Source of the DNA: Rebecca billardiae RCC1528
Taxonomy: Eukaryota > Haptophyta
DNA: 64,000 nucleotides
NCBI GenBank assembly: GCA_965240325.2
Contig: OZ251233.1
Coordinates: 1,860,001 to 1,924,000 of the forward strand
Reading direction: 5' to 3'
Every line of letters starts with the position of its first letter. The stretch's first letter is position 1. A program made the translations under genes and the position numbers. The notes under the pieces were generated by a model that did not search any database, had not been told where the DNA came from, and was given only the letters and a program-made list of their open reading frames with translations. Positions 1-10,562 of this stretch are shown one piece after another.

Positions 1-42
1 TGATGAGTCATTGAGCCAGTCAGATGAGACGCAGATCCGAAT

Positions 43-68
43 CGGTGTGACAGTGAACTGTCACACCG
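43..68. repeat. Perfect 11-bp hairpin in spacer
   Basis: The arms CGGTGTGACAG and CTGTCACACCG pair perfectly around a TGAA loop. It lies about 220 bp beyond the stop codon of the minus-strand CRAL-TRIO gene, in a spacer rich in GTCAC/AGTCA words and a short AT tract near 150-175. It could form a structure in a read-through transcript, but no function is demonstrable. Confidence 0.6.
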
Positions 69-288
69 CGCTGTCCCTGTCACCTGTGTCTGTGATCGCC
101 GACCCTGGTCTTGTTGAGTTGTGACTGCTGTGAAGTCGTCAGAATGATCGAATATATATATAAGAATTATATTAATGTGACTGCTATCTAGTCTCACTAG
201 TCACTAGACACGACTAGCATTGATGTCCAGTGTGAGTCTGACTCTGACACTGCCGCCGGTGTGGCCCGATGTCATCGCATCACGATCA

Positions 289-2113
289 TCATTTTGCCGG
301 CGCTGCGTTGCCGTGCAGCTGCCTGAGCGTCTGCAGCACGCTCGGGTCGACGTCTTTGAGCAGCACCTCCTCGTAGTCCGTGCCGAGCACGTGCACCTTC
401 TTCTTGGTGCGCTCGTTGAGGAAGTTGCTGATCACGCTCCACACCATCGGGAAGAAGAAGGGCGCGTTGATGAAGTAGAGGGTGGCCAGGGACTCCGGGT
501 ACATCGAGGTGCACGTGCTGATGATCTGCTGCACCGTCGAGACCGCGCTCGCGTCCCTGAGCATCCACATGCCCATCCCGTGCAGGTCCTTGATCTGCAC
601 CGACTGCACGAGCATCCCGGTCTCCACGGACATTTCGTCGATGATGATCTGGCGCAGCTCCGAGACCTGCGCGCGCGGCGGGGCGGGCGAGGCGGGCGAG
701 GAGGCGCGCGCACGGCGGCGTCAGGCCCGCCCCTGCGCGGAGGCGGGCCACGCGCGCATGCGCACAGCCGAGAGCGCGAGCGAGCAAAGGCGCACGGCGG
801 CGGCGCGCGCGCTTTTGGCCCTCCGCCGCCACTCGCGTGCGCCGCGGCGCGCGCGCGCGCACCCCGAGCATGAACTCAAAGAACCGGTCGGCGCCGACGT
901 CATCCATGAGCTCACGCAGCCGTATCTGGCCCACCGGGTCGACGGAGACGACGTGGCCGTGGCGCGAGAGCCCGCAGTCCAGCTGTATCGGGTACACCTT
1001 GTACACCTCGCGCCCGTGCGGCATCTCGTCGGCCGTGAGCGAGCACTTGAGAATCTTCTCACGGATGCTCTCGACGTCGTGCTGTCTGCGCGTCGCGAGC
1101 ATCGCGCGGTACGCCGCGACGGCCTGCGGCACGGAGTGGCTGTACCCGCGGAGGAAGCGCAGCAGCTTGATATCGCCCGACACGTCGTCGTACTGCGGGA
1201 ACTCCTCTAGGTCGGAGGCGAGCTCTATTCGCCTGCGCGAGGGAGGCGGCCGCGGCGGGGGAAGACGTGAGCGACAGGGTGTGGCCGCGCGCCGCGCGTG
1301 GCCGCGTGCGGCGGGAGATGGGGCGGGGCGGTGGCCGCGGAGCGCGCGAGGTGGCGCGCACATGCGCGTGAGCAGCGGCGCCTCGTCCGTGGTGGTGAGC
1401 GGCAGCACGTCGAGCGTGTCGAGCTGCTGCGAGGTGCACGTGGCGAGCTGCTGGCTGTCGCCATGGCTCGGCATCAGCTGCTGCAGCCGCTCGCCGCGCG
1501 ACGAGCGGCGGCGCGGCGTGATGACGTTGAGCACCTCGTGCTCGATCTGCGGCCCTTGCAGCGCACCCAGCGTCACCTGCCGCTCGAGCGTTCCGCCACC
1601 GGGCTGCAGAGAGCCCATGCCTCGCGAGAAGGAGTGCGCCGCGCGACGCAAGCCGGTGCCCGGCGATGGGCCGCTGGCCGGGTGCCCGCTGCTGTCGTCG
1701 GGGGGAGGGTCGACGGCCAGCGGGCCTGCGAGTTTGGGTTCGCTCGTCGTGTCGACGTCCACCCTCCTCTCGGCCACTGAGAGCACGCCGGCGACGTGCG
1801 GCAGCGCCGAGCTCGCTCTCGCCGCTTCTGCATCGCGAGACGCCTGCTGGCTCGAGCGGCACAGGAGGCGTTCGATGCGCACCACGAGGTACACGACGCG
1901 TAGGATGAGATATGTCACCAGCACCAGCCCGATGTCCGTGAGCTTCACGCCCGATTCGCCGACAACCCACCACTGCATCGTCGGCGGCGCCGACGAGTGC
2001 AGTATGGCGGCCGGATGCGCCCCGATGTCGCTGCTCATTGGTCGCAAGAGGCCACTGAGGAACCAGCTCTCGAGTGTCCGAACTCCCGGAGACGAAAAGT
2101 CCTTATCCGGCAT
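289..2113 (-). CDS. Membrane-anchored CRAL-TRIO (Sec14-like) lipid-binding protein, 3 exons
   Basis: Predicted exons are 2113-1362, 1232-863 and 666-289, giving 499 aa. Introns of 129 and 196 nt have GT-AG ends with matching phases (2 and 0). One hydrophobic helix lies at about residues 59-79, followed by a long low-complexity linker. A CRAL-TRIO N-terminal helical region (LLRFLRGYSHSVPQAVAAYR) comes next, then the lipid-binding fold with DGRGHV-like, IIDEMSV and FFFPMVWSVISNFL segments. Family knowledge: Sec14-type proteins bind or exchange phosphatidylinositol and other hydrophobic ligands at membranes. The N-terminal membrane anchor is less usual and suggests a fixed location. The start could instead be a downstream Met (MSSD or MQWW). 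The gene is divergent from the FkbM gene, with 174 bp between start codons. Confidence 0.85.
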
Positions 2114-2287
2114 AAGGCAAATATCGTATGTGCGGGTACTGTCTGGCGATTTTCATATTCATCAGGCATGGCACGTCATTAGTCATCAGGCGCTCCTGAC
2201 TGGACAGGGATCATCAGATATCGTTTTGATCCCAGATCATCGGGTGACGGATCCGTATGTATTTAAGTCCTTTCCACCTGATCGATC
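2114..2287. promoter_or_regulatory. Shared divergent spacer, CRAL-TRIO / FkbM genes
   Basis: These 174 bp separate two opposed start codons and must hold both 5' UTRs and core promoters. A TATA-like stretch (TATTTAAG) lies about 30 bp before the + strand ATG, which is very close, so its role is doubtful. No other motif is recognised. Confidence 0.4.
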
Positions 2288-3868
2288 ATGGCGCGAGTCC
2301 CGATCGGCGCGCTTCTCCTCATCGCACTCCGCGGCGGCAGTGGTGCGCCCGGATGCGAGGGGCCGGATGCGCTCGCGATCGCCCGACCGACCGCAGGCCA
2401 TGCACTTGTCAAAATGCCCCCCTCTGAGGAGAGCGCGCCCGCGCTGGACCTGATCGTGCGCGTGGCGCGCGCGTGCGGAGACGCGCCTTCGCTCGCGCTC
2501 TCAGTCGATGGCGTGCGCGTGGCGTCGAGATGGGCGCACGTCCCGTCCAGCGCGCAGCCGACGGAGCCGATGCTCTTGAGCTGTGCGCTGCCGCTCGCGC
2601 ACCTGGCGCCCGGCGCGCGCGCGCTCACCGCCGAGCTGCTCGCGCCGGATGGCGGCGAGGCGTGCGTGGCGCGCGCGACGGTGAGCGTTCTCGTCGTCGA
2701 GCACGCGGCGCTCGGGCCCGACCTGGGCTTCCTGCACGGCATGGTGGCGGACCGCCCGTCAGTCGTGATGCAAGCCATCCACTATGAGGACCCGCGCGCG
2801 CCTGACGGCCGAGTCATCCGCACCGTCTTGATCCACCCGGCGGCTGCCTTCTGCGGCGGCGGCTTTGGCGCTGGCACCGGCCGCGCGGCCAGCGAGTTCC
2901 AAGGCGCGCCGATCGCGTACGACCGCAACCTGGTGGCGTTCGCGCACGCGCGGCTGCGCGAGCTCGCCGAGGCGCGCGGCTCGAGCCCGCTCACCATGGT
3001 GGACATCGGCGCGAACACCGGTGAGTTCGCCCTCCTCGCCGCCAGCCTGCCCACCCTTCACGTTGTCGCGTTCGAGCCAGTCCCAACGTTTGCGGCGATC
3101 GCGGCCGCGTCGGTGGCGCTGAACGGCGTGGCCGATCGGGTCGCCGTGAGCTCGTACGCCCTCGGCGCGCCGCTCGCGCCCGCCGCCGCCGCCGCCGCCG
3201 CCGAGGCAGACGGCCCGCCGCCGTCGCAGCTCGAGCTGATCGCCATACCCTCGGTGCGTGACGGCGGGCTCGCGCACGTCGCCGGCGCCCAGCCCAACGG
3301 GAAGGACGCGCAGGCGGGCGCGCTCGTGCCGATCCAGCGCACGAGCCTCGACGGCGTGTGGTACCGCGCGTCGGCGCAGCCCGCCGCCGCCGCCGCCGCC
3401 GAGCTCAGCGGCCCGTGGTTCGTGCACCCCGCCGCGGGGCGCGCGCACCGGCCGGCGCGCGTCGACTTCGTCAAGATCGACGTGGAGGGCTTTGAGCGCG
3501 ACGCGCTGGCCGGGGCCGAGCGCGTGCTGCGCGCGGACACGCCGCCGGTGCTCCTTGAGGCGTCGCCGTCGAACGCCGCGCAGGTCGGGCTGCGTGGCGA
3601 CGAGTCGGTCGGGCTGCTCGTCGGCTGGGGCTACGGCGTCGCCGGGCTCTTCCCCTCAGGCGGCTGCGTCGATGTGTACCTGCAGCATGGCTGGAGCGGG
3701 CCGCCGCGCTGGGCGCGCGCGCCCGCCTCGCAGGCGATTGTCGATACGCACGCCGCGGGCGGTGCGCCGCCGGCGCCGGGCACCGAGGGGGACCAAGTGC
3801 TGCGCGCGGCGATCGCCTTTGCTCACGCCATCTTTCCCGGTGGCATGAGTGGAGTGCCGCGTGTGTGA
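2288..3868 (+). CDS. FkbM-family SAM-dependent methyltransferase
   Basis: This is a single uninterrupted frame of 526 aa. The N-terminus (MARVPIGALLLIALRGGSGA) looks like a signal peptide or anchor, suggesting a secretory-pathway or lumenal location. The FkbM domain is clear: motif I MVDIGANTGEF near residue 237 (SAM binding), VVAFEPVP shortly after (acidic residue for the SAM ribose), and VDFVKIDVEGFE near residue 392, the FkbM hallmark. Family members methylate hydroxyl groups on sugars and small molecules; the substrate here cannot be told. Two alanine runs from GCC repeats sit inside the domain, an expansion typical of this GC-rich genome. Residues 1-230 are not assigned to a domain. Confidence 0.88.
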   Translation: MARVPIGALLLIALRGGSGAPGCEGPDALAIARPTAGHALVKMPPSEESAPALDLIVRVARACGDAPSLALSVDGVRVASRWAHVPSSAQPTEPMLLSCALPLAHLAPGARALTAELLAPDGGEACVARATVSVLVVEHAALGPDLGFLHGMVADRPSVVMQAIHYEDPRAPDGRVIRTVLIHPAAAFCGGGFGAGTGRAASEFQGAPIAYDRNLVAFAHARLRELAEARGSSPLTMVDIGANTGEFALLAASLPTLHVVAFEPVPTFAAIAAASVALNGVADRVAVSSYALGAPLAPAAAAAAAEADGPPPSQLELIAIPSVRDGGLAHVAGAQPNGKDAQAGALVPIQRTSLDGVWYRASAQPAAAAAAELSGPWFVHPAAGRAHRPARVDFVKIDVEGFERDALAGAERVLRADTPPVLLEASPSNAAQVGLRGDESVGLLVGWGYGVAGLFPSGGCVDVYLQHGWSGPPRWARAPASQAIVDTHAAGGAPPAPGTEGDQVLRAAIAFAHAIFPGGMSGVPRV

Positions 3869-4469
3869 TCTTGATCATCGATCCGGTCCGCGACGGCTGG
3901 CCCGCCGTGCTGCTCATTCACTCAGTCAGCATCCCCGGCGGATGGTGGCACTGGGTGACTGGGCACTGGCAGTGTCGGACGGCCTCGAGATCAGTGACCT
4001 GGTACGGCGGCCTTGTGGTTCTAACTCCGCCCCGCCTATACTGTCCGAACGGTGCGTGCCTGCTGACGGTTCAGTCATCAGTGCGCCCGCCGCGGTCCGC
4101 GGCCGACGGGCCGGCCGAATGTTTGATGCGTGACCGTGTCGATCACAGTCAGAAGTCGGAACTGATGATGAGTTAGTTATAACGGCCACTGCTGATCGCC
4201 ACCGCGTGCTTATCCGCCGCATCTGCCGCGGACTACGATCACTACGAGTACGACCAGTGGTGGCAGTGTCCATCAGTCTGTCCGGCGCGTCACGGTCCGA
4301 CACTGGCACCAGGCGACTCGTCGGCCTAGCTCCCGCGCTTAGGCGACGGCTTAGGCGAGTAGACCGACCACCGATCGCTTGAAGCACGTCACCCAGCTCG
4401 CCACCGCTGTCCACGCGCGCGACGGTCATCCCGCCAGGCCGCTGGTCGGCGCGTCGGCGCCACAGCCGT
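3869..4469. other. Intergenic, convergent 3' ends
   Basis: This 601-bp spacer lies between the stop codons of the FkbM gene (+) and chromodomain gene (-). No coding potential, RNA gene or repeat is recognised. It probably contains both 3' UTRs; no AATAAA-type signal stands out. Confidence 0.6.
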
Positions 4470-5267
4470 TCACACGCCCGAGCAGCTCACCTCGAGCGAC
4501 TGCATGTCTGCGTGGTCGAGCCACTCCGCCTCCTCCTCCGGCCGCTCCCAGTACTTGACGAGGTACGAGGTGCGGCCGCCGAGCGTGCGTGTCTGCAGCA
4601 CGCGCTCGAACAGCTTGATGCCGCGCTCGCGCGCCTCCGCGCTGTGCCGCGCGCAGAACCAGTTGCCGGGCGGCACCTCGGTCGGGCCGCGCCCCCTGCC
4701 GCGCGGCCGCACGACCAGCACCTCCGAGCACAGCGGGTCCTCGCACTCGACGCGGATCTCGGGCTCGTCGGGCTCGGACGGCTCGTTCTGCGCCTTTGGC
4801 GGCACGGCGACCACCGCGACCGGCTTGGGCGCCAACTTCCGCGCTCGGCCGGCCGAGTCGGAGCCCTGCGGCAAAGGCGCCTGGCGCGCCGCGGGCTTCT
4901 GCTGTGGCTTGTCGCCGCCGCTCGTGAGTGCGGCCGAGGAGGACTTTGGCTGCGTGGGGTTGGCGGGCTTGACGCGCCGTCTTCGCGCCGCGGCGATCGC
5001 CTCCGCCTCGCGAGCGGCCGTCTCCTCCTCCAGCACGCGCAGCTCGTCCTGCAGCAGCTCAAAGTCAAGCCCCTCCAACCCGCCGCCCGCCTTGTCCGCG
5101 GCGAACAGCTCGAGGTCGCGCGGCCGGCGTGGTACGAAGTGGCCCGATGCGGTGGGCATGTCTCCGGACATGTCGATCACCAGCTCCATCTCGGGCTCGC
5201 CGTACCGCCCATCGTCGAGCGAGCTCTCCTCGTGCAGTGATGTGGACAGCACGGAGGCTGCCATCAT
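4470..5267 (-). CDS. Chromodomain protein with PHD-like cysteine cluster
   Basis: The product is 265 aa from the paired Met codons at 5267/5264. The N-terminal half is acidic, then basic and Ala/Pro/Lys-rich (disordered, with an RRRRVKPANP patch). A Cys/His segment (CEDPLC, then GNWFCARH) resembles the end of a PHD finger, though too few ligands are visible for a complete one. The C-terminus (RVLQTRTLGGRTSYLVKYW followed by EEAEWLDHADM) matches the chromodomain core, including the Y/W aromatics and the acidic position before W. Chromodomains bind methylated histone tails, so a chromatin-reader role is inferred. It is divergent from the GTPase gene. The frame extends upstream to 5951 but enters the neighbour's coding region, so the later start is preferred. 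Confidence 0.75.
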   Translation of the reverse strand: MMAASVLSTSLHEESSLDDGRYGEPEMELVIDMSGDMPTASGHFVPRRPRDLELFAADKAGGGLEGLDFELLQDELRVLEEETAAREAEAIAAARRRRVKPANPTQPKSSSAALTSGGDKPQQKPAARQAPLPQGSDSAGRARKLAPKPVAVVAVPPKAQNEPSEPDEPEIRVECEDPLCSEVLVVRPRGRGRGPTEVPPGNWFCARHSAEARERGIKLFERVLQTRTLGGRTSYLVKYWERPEEEAEWLDHADMQSLEVSCSGV

Positions 5268-5532
5268 CCCTGCGCGTCCAAAAACAGCTGCCGCTCCGGT
5301 GCAGCGCAGCCGCTGTCCGGGAGAACGCTGACGGTGCGAGCGGCGCAGTGGCGGCCCTTGGCAGTGGGCACCTTGACCTGGAACGGGAACCGAACCTTGG
5401 CGCGGCAGCCGCGCGGTGAAGCGTGCGCGCGCGCACCTTGCTTGCGCCGTCGCTGCCCCGCGGCGGGGGAGCGAGCGTTGCCGGTCTCGCCGGTGGCCCC
5501 CAGCCGCGTGGACGCACCGGCGAGCGCCCACG
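5268..5532. promoter_or_regulatory. Shared divergent spacer, chromodomain / GBP genes
   Basis: These 265 bp lie between opposed start codons and presumably contain two promoters. The sequence is GC-rich and no TATA element is evident. Confidence 0.4.
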
Positions 5533-8500
5533 ATGGCCGATGAGACCCGCGTCGCGCCGCTGATCCGGCACGAGGGTGCGGAGGCCGGGTGGCGCGTGTG
5601 CGAGGAGGGCGCTGCGCTGCTGCGCGAGATCAACGAGCCGCTGGTGGTGATCGCGATCGCCGGGATGTACCGCACGGGCAAGAGCTTCCTGCTCAACTGC
5701 CTCATCGGCGCGACGGGCGGCAAGCCCGCGCTCAACGTCGGCTCCACCTCCGAGTCGTGCACGCGCGGCATCGACCTATGCGTGCCGCCGACGCGGCTCG
5801 AGGACGGCTCGCGGCTCGTGCTGCTGGACACGGAGGGGCTGGCGTCGATGGAGCAGGACGAGGCGTATGACGCGCAGGTCTTCGCGCTCGGCCTGCTCCT
5901 CTCCTCCCACTTCGTCCTCAACTCGATGGGCGTGCTCGACGAGGCGGCCATTGATCGGCTCTACCTGATCTCCGAGCTGAGCAAGCACGTGTGCGTGCGC
6001 GCGGACGCGGGCGCGGCGCTGGGCGGCGGCGGCGAGGAGGAGCACGCCGGCGCGGACGCGGAGGCCGACCTCGCGCAGTTCTTCCCGCCGCTCCTCTGGG
6101 TGCTGCGCGACTTTGTGGTCGAGCTCGTCTCCGAGGGCAAGAAGCTGAGCTCCGCCGAGTACATGGAGAAGGTGAGACCCGCACCCGAGGAGTCTTTTTA
6201 TTTTTTATTTTTCTTTTTATATGAAAGGAAGCACCTTTGAAAGACTCCGTGCCGCACCCGCCCTCCGCATCCCCATGCCCCTCGCCCCTCCAACGCCCCG
6301 AGGCCCCCTCCTCCCCCCCCTGCCACACTGCTCCCGCACAGGCGCTGGAGGCGCGGCCGCTGGGCAGCCGGCGTGCGGACGAGCGCAACCGCGTGCGCGC
6401 GGCGATCCGGACTCTCTTCCCCAAGCGCGCGTGCGTCACGCTCGTGCGCCCCGCCGCGGACGAGGAGGCCGTGCGGCACGCGGTGAGGCTGGCCGCGTCC
6501 GAGCTGCGCCCCGAGTTCGTGCAGGGCCTCGAGACGGTGCAGCGCCACCTGCTGCGCGCGCCGCCGCGCAAGAAGCTTTTCGGCGCAGAGCTGACGGGGG
6601 TGCACCTCTGTGCCCTCGCCGGCCAGTACGTGTCCGCGCTCAACACCGACGGCGTGGTGCCGAGCATCCGAGGCGCGTGGGAGTATGTGGTCGCGGACTC
6701 GTGCCGCGGCGCGCGCGAGGCGGCCGCGCGCGCGCACGCCGCGCGGCTCGCCGCCGCGCTCGACGGGCGGCCGGGCGCGGCCGCGGCCGCGGACGCGGAC
6801 GCGGACGCGGCGGCGGGCGCGGGCGCGGGCGCGGAGGCGGAGGCGGAGGCGGAGCCGCCCGCCGCGCCCGTGCGCGACGTCACCGAGCTCCTCCTCCGCG
6901 TCGCCATGCCCAGCGCCATCCGCGCGCGCCGCGAGTTCCGCCAGGCGGCGATCGCGGGCGCGGAGGCGGAGGCGGCTCTGGCGTATCTCGAGGCCGAGAT
7001 TGCGGAGGCGGACGCGCGCGCTCTCGAGCGGCTGGGCGAGCTCTCGCGCGCCGAGTGCGAGGCGGCGGCGGCGGCGCTCGCGGACGAGCTCGACGCGGCG
7101 TGCGCCGCGCGCGACGCCGACGCGCCGCGCGCGCACGCCGACGGCGGCGGCGCGGACGCCGCCGACTGGGCTGCCGCGGCCGCGGCCGCGCGCGCCATCG
7201 CCGTCGACGCGCTGCCGCGCGCCGTGCGCACGTTCGCCGAAGCATATGGCAGCCGCGCGGCGGGCCCGGCGAAGGCGGACTCGCTCGGCGGCGCGGTGCG
7301 CGGCCGCGTGAGCGCCGCGGTCGCCGCCGCCGGCCGCTCCCTCGACGAGGCGCGAGCGGCGCAGCTGCGCGCCGAGGCGGACGCGCGCCGCTCGGAAGAG
7401 GTGCGCGCGGCGACGGCCGAGGCTCAGCTGGAGGCCAAGGCTGCGGCGCTGGCGGACGCGGCGGCGGCGCGCGACGCGGCGCGCGCGGAGGTGGAGAGCA
7501 CGCGCGGCGCGCTCGAGGCCGAGCGCGCCGCGCGCGCCGCCGCCGAGGCGCAGGCGGCCGCCTCCGCGCGCGCGCACGCGGCCGAGCTGGCCGCGGCGCG
7601 CGCCGAGCTCGACGGCGCGCGCGCCACCGCTGCGACACAGCTCGCCGAGGCGGGCGCGGAGCGCGCGCGCGCGGAGGAGCGTGCGGAGGGCGCGCGGCGC
7701 GAGGGCGAGGCGGCGCTCGCGCGCGAGCGCGAGCTGGGCGAGCGCTCGCGCGCCGACGCGGACGAGGCGCGCGCGCAGCTCGCGGCGGCCAACGAGGTGA
7801 GCCGGCCGCGGCGCGGCTGCGGCGCGGCGGCGGCTCGCGCGCGGCACGCGGCGCGCGCGGCGCGCTGACGCGCACCGCCTGCCTCCGCGCCTCGCGCCCG
7901 CCGCCGGCGCGCCGCGCAGGCGATGCGCGAGCAGGCCGCACTCGCGGCGCAGGCGAGCGCGGACGCACGCGCCGCGGACGAGCGCCACCGTGCGCAGCTC
8001 GCCGAGGCGGAGGGCCGCGCGGCCGCGGCGACCGCGCGCGACTCGACCGAGCTGAGCGTCCTGCTTGGCGAGCTGCGGACGTCCGACGGCGCGTTGCACG
8101 CGCTCGGCCTCGCAGCGGAGGAGAGCCGCTCGCTCAAGCAGTCGCTCGCCGAGTTCCACGAGCGGCTGGCGGTGCTCCCGGACTTTTACGTCCAGCAAGT
8201 CTTCTGCTCGGTGCGCGGCGCGCGCGCCGCGCGCGGCGCGCGGCGCGCGGCGCGCGGCCGGCCGCGGCGCGCCCAACGACCGAACCGCGCGCCGGTGCGC
8301 GCCGCGCGGCACAGGCGGACAAGCCCAGTGACCTCATCGACGCGCTCGCGCCCGACTCCGACTCTGGCATCGGCGGCGGGCTCGAGGAGCTGAGCGAGGC
8401 CGGGCTGCACCTGGCGGAGGCGCACCTGGGCAACATCGCCACGGCGGTCTCGTCACGCCTCGGCCGCTGGTTCGGCCGGCCGGAGGGCGCGCCGGGCGCA

Positions 8501-8623
8501 GAGCCCGACGCTGACGAGTACACCGCCGCCGATATCGTCCGCGACATGCGCGCCGAGAGCGAGCAGCGCGCCGCGGCGGCGGCTGCCGCCATCACCAAGG
8601 GCGTGGTGCCGTCGTCGCAGTAG
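5533..8623 (+). CDS. Guanylate-binding-protein-type large GTPase, 4 exons
   Basis: Predicted exons are 5533-6171, 6342-7796, 7920-8210 and 8315-8623; all introns are phase 0 with GT-AG ends, giving 897 aa. The GTPase domain shows the GBP P-loop GMYRTGKSFLLN (residue ~44), SCTRGID in switch I, LLDTEGL (~99) and the GBP-specific RD motif in VLRDFVVEL (~192). Exon 2 opens with the conserved MEKALEARP junction and carries the GBP C-terminal helical region, which becomes a very Ala/Arg/Glu-rich coiled coil of about 300 residues. Family knowledge: dynamin-like GTPases of the GBP/atlastin group hydrolyse GTP to GDP or GMP and remodel membranes. No C-terminal CaaX or transmembrane segment is present. 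Intron 1 (170 nt) has a T-rich tract unlike its GC-rich surroundings. Exon 2 contains an in-frame hexanucleotide repeat at about 6789-6855. Confidence 0.88.
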
Positions 8624-8849
8624 GAGGCGAGATCGATGTTTACGCGCGATCGTCCTGGAGCTGATCCGCAGCGCTCGTCGTCGTGAGTCTGAAACGTGAT
8701 GGCTAAAAGCTGGAAAGCACTCTCCCGTACAGTGTACCGCGGGACAGTACAGTACTTACTCACGAACTCAGTAGACCGTACTGCTGTACCTCCGGATACT
8801 GCAACTGTTGCGGCCAGCCGGCCAGCACCGTCTCGCCGGTCAGCTGCGC

Positions 8850-10562
8850 ATGCATCTCGGAGGACCGACCGCGATGGCGGCGCTGATGCGGACGCCGGCG
8901 GCGATGGCGGCGGCGTCCGCATCAGCCGCGTCCGCATCGGCCGGCATCGACGCCGTGCCAGAGCCGCCGCCACTCGACGCTCCCGATGACGACACCACGT
9001 CGGCGGACGACCTGCTCTTCGACGGCGAGAAGAGGACGGACGCCTCCGACCGCCGCGTCGCCGTGACGCTCACCGCGCTCACCTCCCTTGCGTACGCGTC
9101 GATGTCTTTTGTCAAAGACCCAATCTTTGCGCCGACGTGGCAGGGGGAGCGCGTGCTCGGCGTGGAGCTGAAGGAGTTGATCGCGCTCGCCTCGCCGATC
9201 GGGATGGTGTTCGGCAAAATCCCGTCCATGCTCGTCACGCCCACGCTGCGCCGCGAGCGCCTGCTCCACGCGCTCCTCGTCGTGGCGTGGGGCTCGACGG
9301 CGCTGATGGCCTCGACGCCGCTGCTGCCGGCGGCAGCCATCGTGCTCTGCCAGTTCGGCGCGAAGGCGCTGCAGGGCTCCCTGTGGGCGCTGCTGATGCG
9401 GTACATGGAGGGGCGGCGGCACACGGACGCCATCGTCTCCCTCCTCACGCTCAGCTGGATCGGCATGTCCGGCCTCGCCAAGGGCGCATGCGCGGAGCTG
9501 CTCGCCCGCGGGCTGCCGCCTCGCGGCGCGGTCGCCGCGTGCGCGCTGCTCGGTGGCGCGTGCATGACGGCGTGCCTCCTCGCGCTCGACGCGCAGCCGG
9601 CGCCGTCCGCCCTCGACGTGCACGCCCGCGGTGAGCGCGCGCGCATGGCCTCCGTGTGGGGCGAAGGCGTCGCCCTCATCTGCCGGCACCGTGCCGGGCT
9701 GCTGCTCGCCACGGCCGCGTACGTGATCTGCGGCGCGCTGCGCAACTACCGAGATTTCTATCTCGCCGAGCTGCTGCTGGTCTCGGGCCTCGGGGAGGAC
9801 GCGCGTGCGTTCGCGGCGACCGAGCTGGCGCTCGCCGTCGCCGTCACGCTGCTCGCTGGCAGCGTGACCCTCGTCTCCGACAACTGGTCCGCCCTGCGGC
9901 TCCTGCTGTGCGCGGGCGCGTGCGGCGGTGTGCTCACGGTCGTCGCCACCCTCGCGTGGCTCGCCCAGATGCTGGACGGCATCACGTGGGTGCTCGCGTT
10001 CGGGCTGGGCGTGTACTTGGTGTACATGCCGGTCGGCAGCACCATGCTCGATCGGCTGATGGGCGCGGCGGGCGAGCGGTACACCGTGGCGCTGCTGTCA
10101 CTGCTGCTGGACTGGTCGGTGCAGGCGGGGACGGTCGTGCTGCTGCTGCTGCGGCGCGCGCGCGCCTCCGCACCGCGCGCCGCTCCCGAGCTCACGGGCG
10201 GCAGCGGCGACGGCAGCGGCGAAGGGGCGGCACACGGCCTAGCGCTCGAGCCGCCGTCCTCCGCGGCCGTTGCGGCGGAGCAGTCCGCACGGGAGATCGC
10301 GCGCTTCCTCGCGCGCATGCTCGTGCTGGGCGGCGCGGCCTCTGCCGTGCTGATGGCTGGCGCGGCGCTCGGCTTCGACCTGTCGATCCGCGCGGCACGG
10401 CGGCGGCGGGCGCTGGCGACAGGCGACGGGCCCGAGACGCCCGCGGCTGGCTGCGATGGGGGAGACAGAGAGCTTTGCCGAGTGCCGCAGCCATCTCAAG
10501 CTGCCGATGATGGCGAGATGCCAGCCAGGCTGCGCCGTCAAGAAGAACCGGCCCGGAGATGA
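8850..10562 (+). CDS. DUF5690/MFS-like multi-pass membrane protein
   Basis: This single exon gives 570 aa from ATG 8850; ATGs at 8874 and 8886 are alternatives. About ten to twelve hydrophobic helices follow an acidic N-terminus. Features recalling DUF5690 (an MFS-related family) are the first helix followed by a lysine-containing segment (IGMVFGKIPSML) and the NYRDFYLAEL motif before a central helix. The substrate is unknown; transport is inferred only from superfamily membership. The C-terminal 70 residues are hydrophilic. It is in tandem with the GTPase gene, 226 bp downstream of its stop. Confidence 0.7.
   Translation: MHLGGPTAMAALMRTPAAMAAASASAASASAGIDAVPEPPPLDAPDDDTTSADDLLFDGEKRTDASDRRVAVTLTALTSLAYASMSFVKDPIFAPTWQGERVLGVELKELIALASPIGMVFGKIPSMLVTPTLRRERLLHALLVVAWGSTALMASTPLLPAAAIVLCQFGAKALQGSLWALLMRYMEGRRHTDAIVSLLTLSWIGMSGLAKGACAELLARGLPPRGAVAACALLGGACMTACLLALDAQPAPSALDVHARGERARMASVWGEGVALICRHRAGLLLATAAYVICGALRNYRDFYLAELLLVSGLGEDARAFAATELALAVAVTLLAGSVTLVSDNWSALRLLLCAGACGGVLTVVATLAWLAQMLDGITWVLAFGLGVYLVYMPVGSTMLDRLMGAAGERYTVALLSLLLDWSVQAGTVVLLLLRRARASAPRAAPELTGGSGDGSGEGAAHGLALEPPSSAAVAAEQSAREIARFLARMLVLGGAASAVLMAGAALGFDLSIRAARRRRALATGDGPETPAAGCDGGDRELCRVPQPSQAADDGEMPARLRRQEEPARR

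Noticed and set aside
220-2453. Plus-strand frames opposite the CRAL-TRIO gene
   Set aside because: Arg/Ser-rich shadow frames; the minus strand has a recognisable domain and coherent splice sites.
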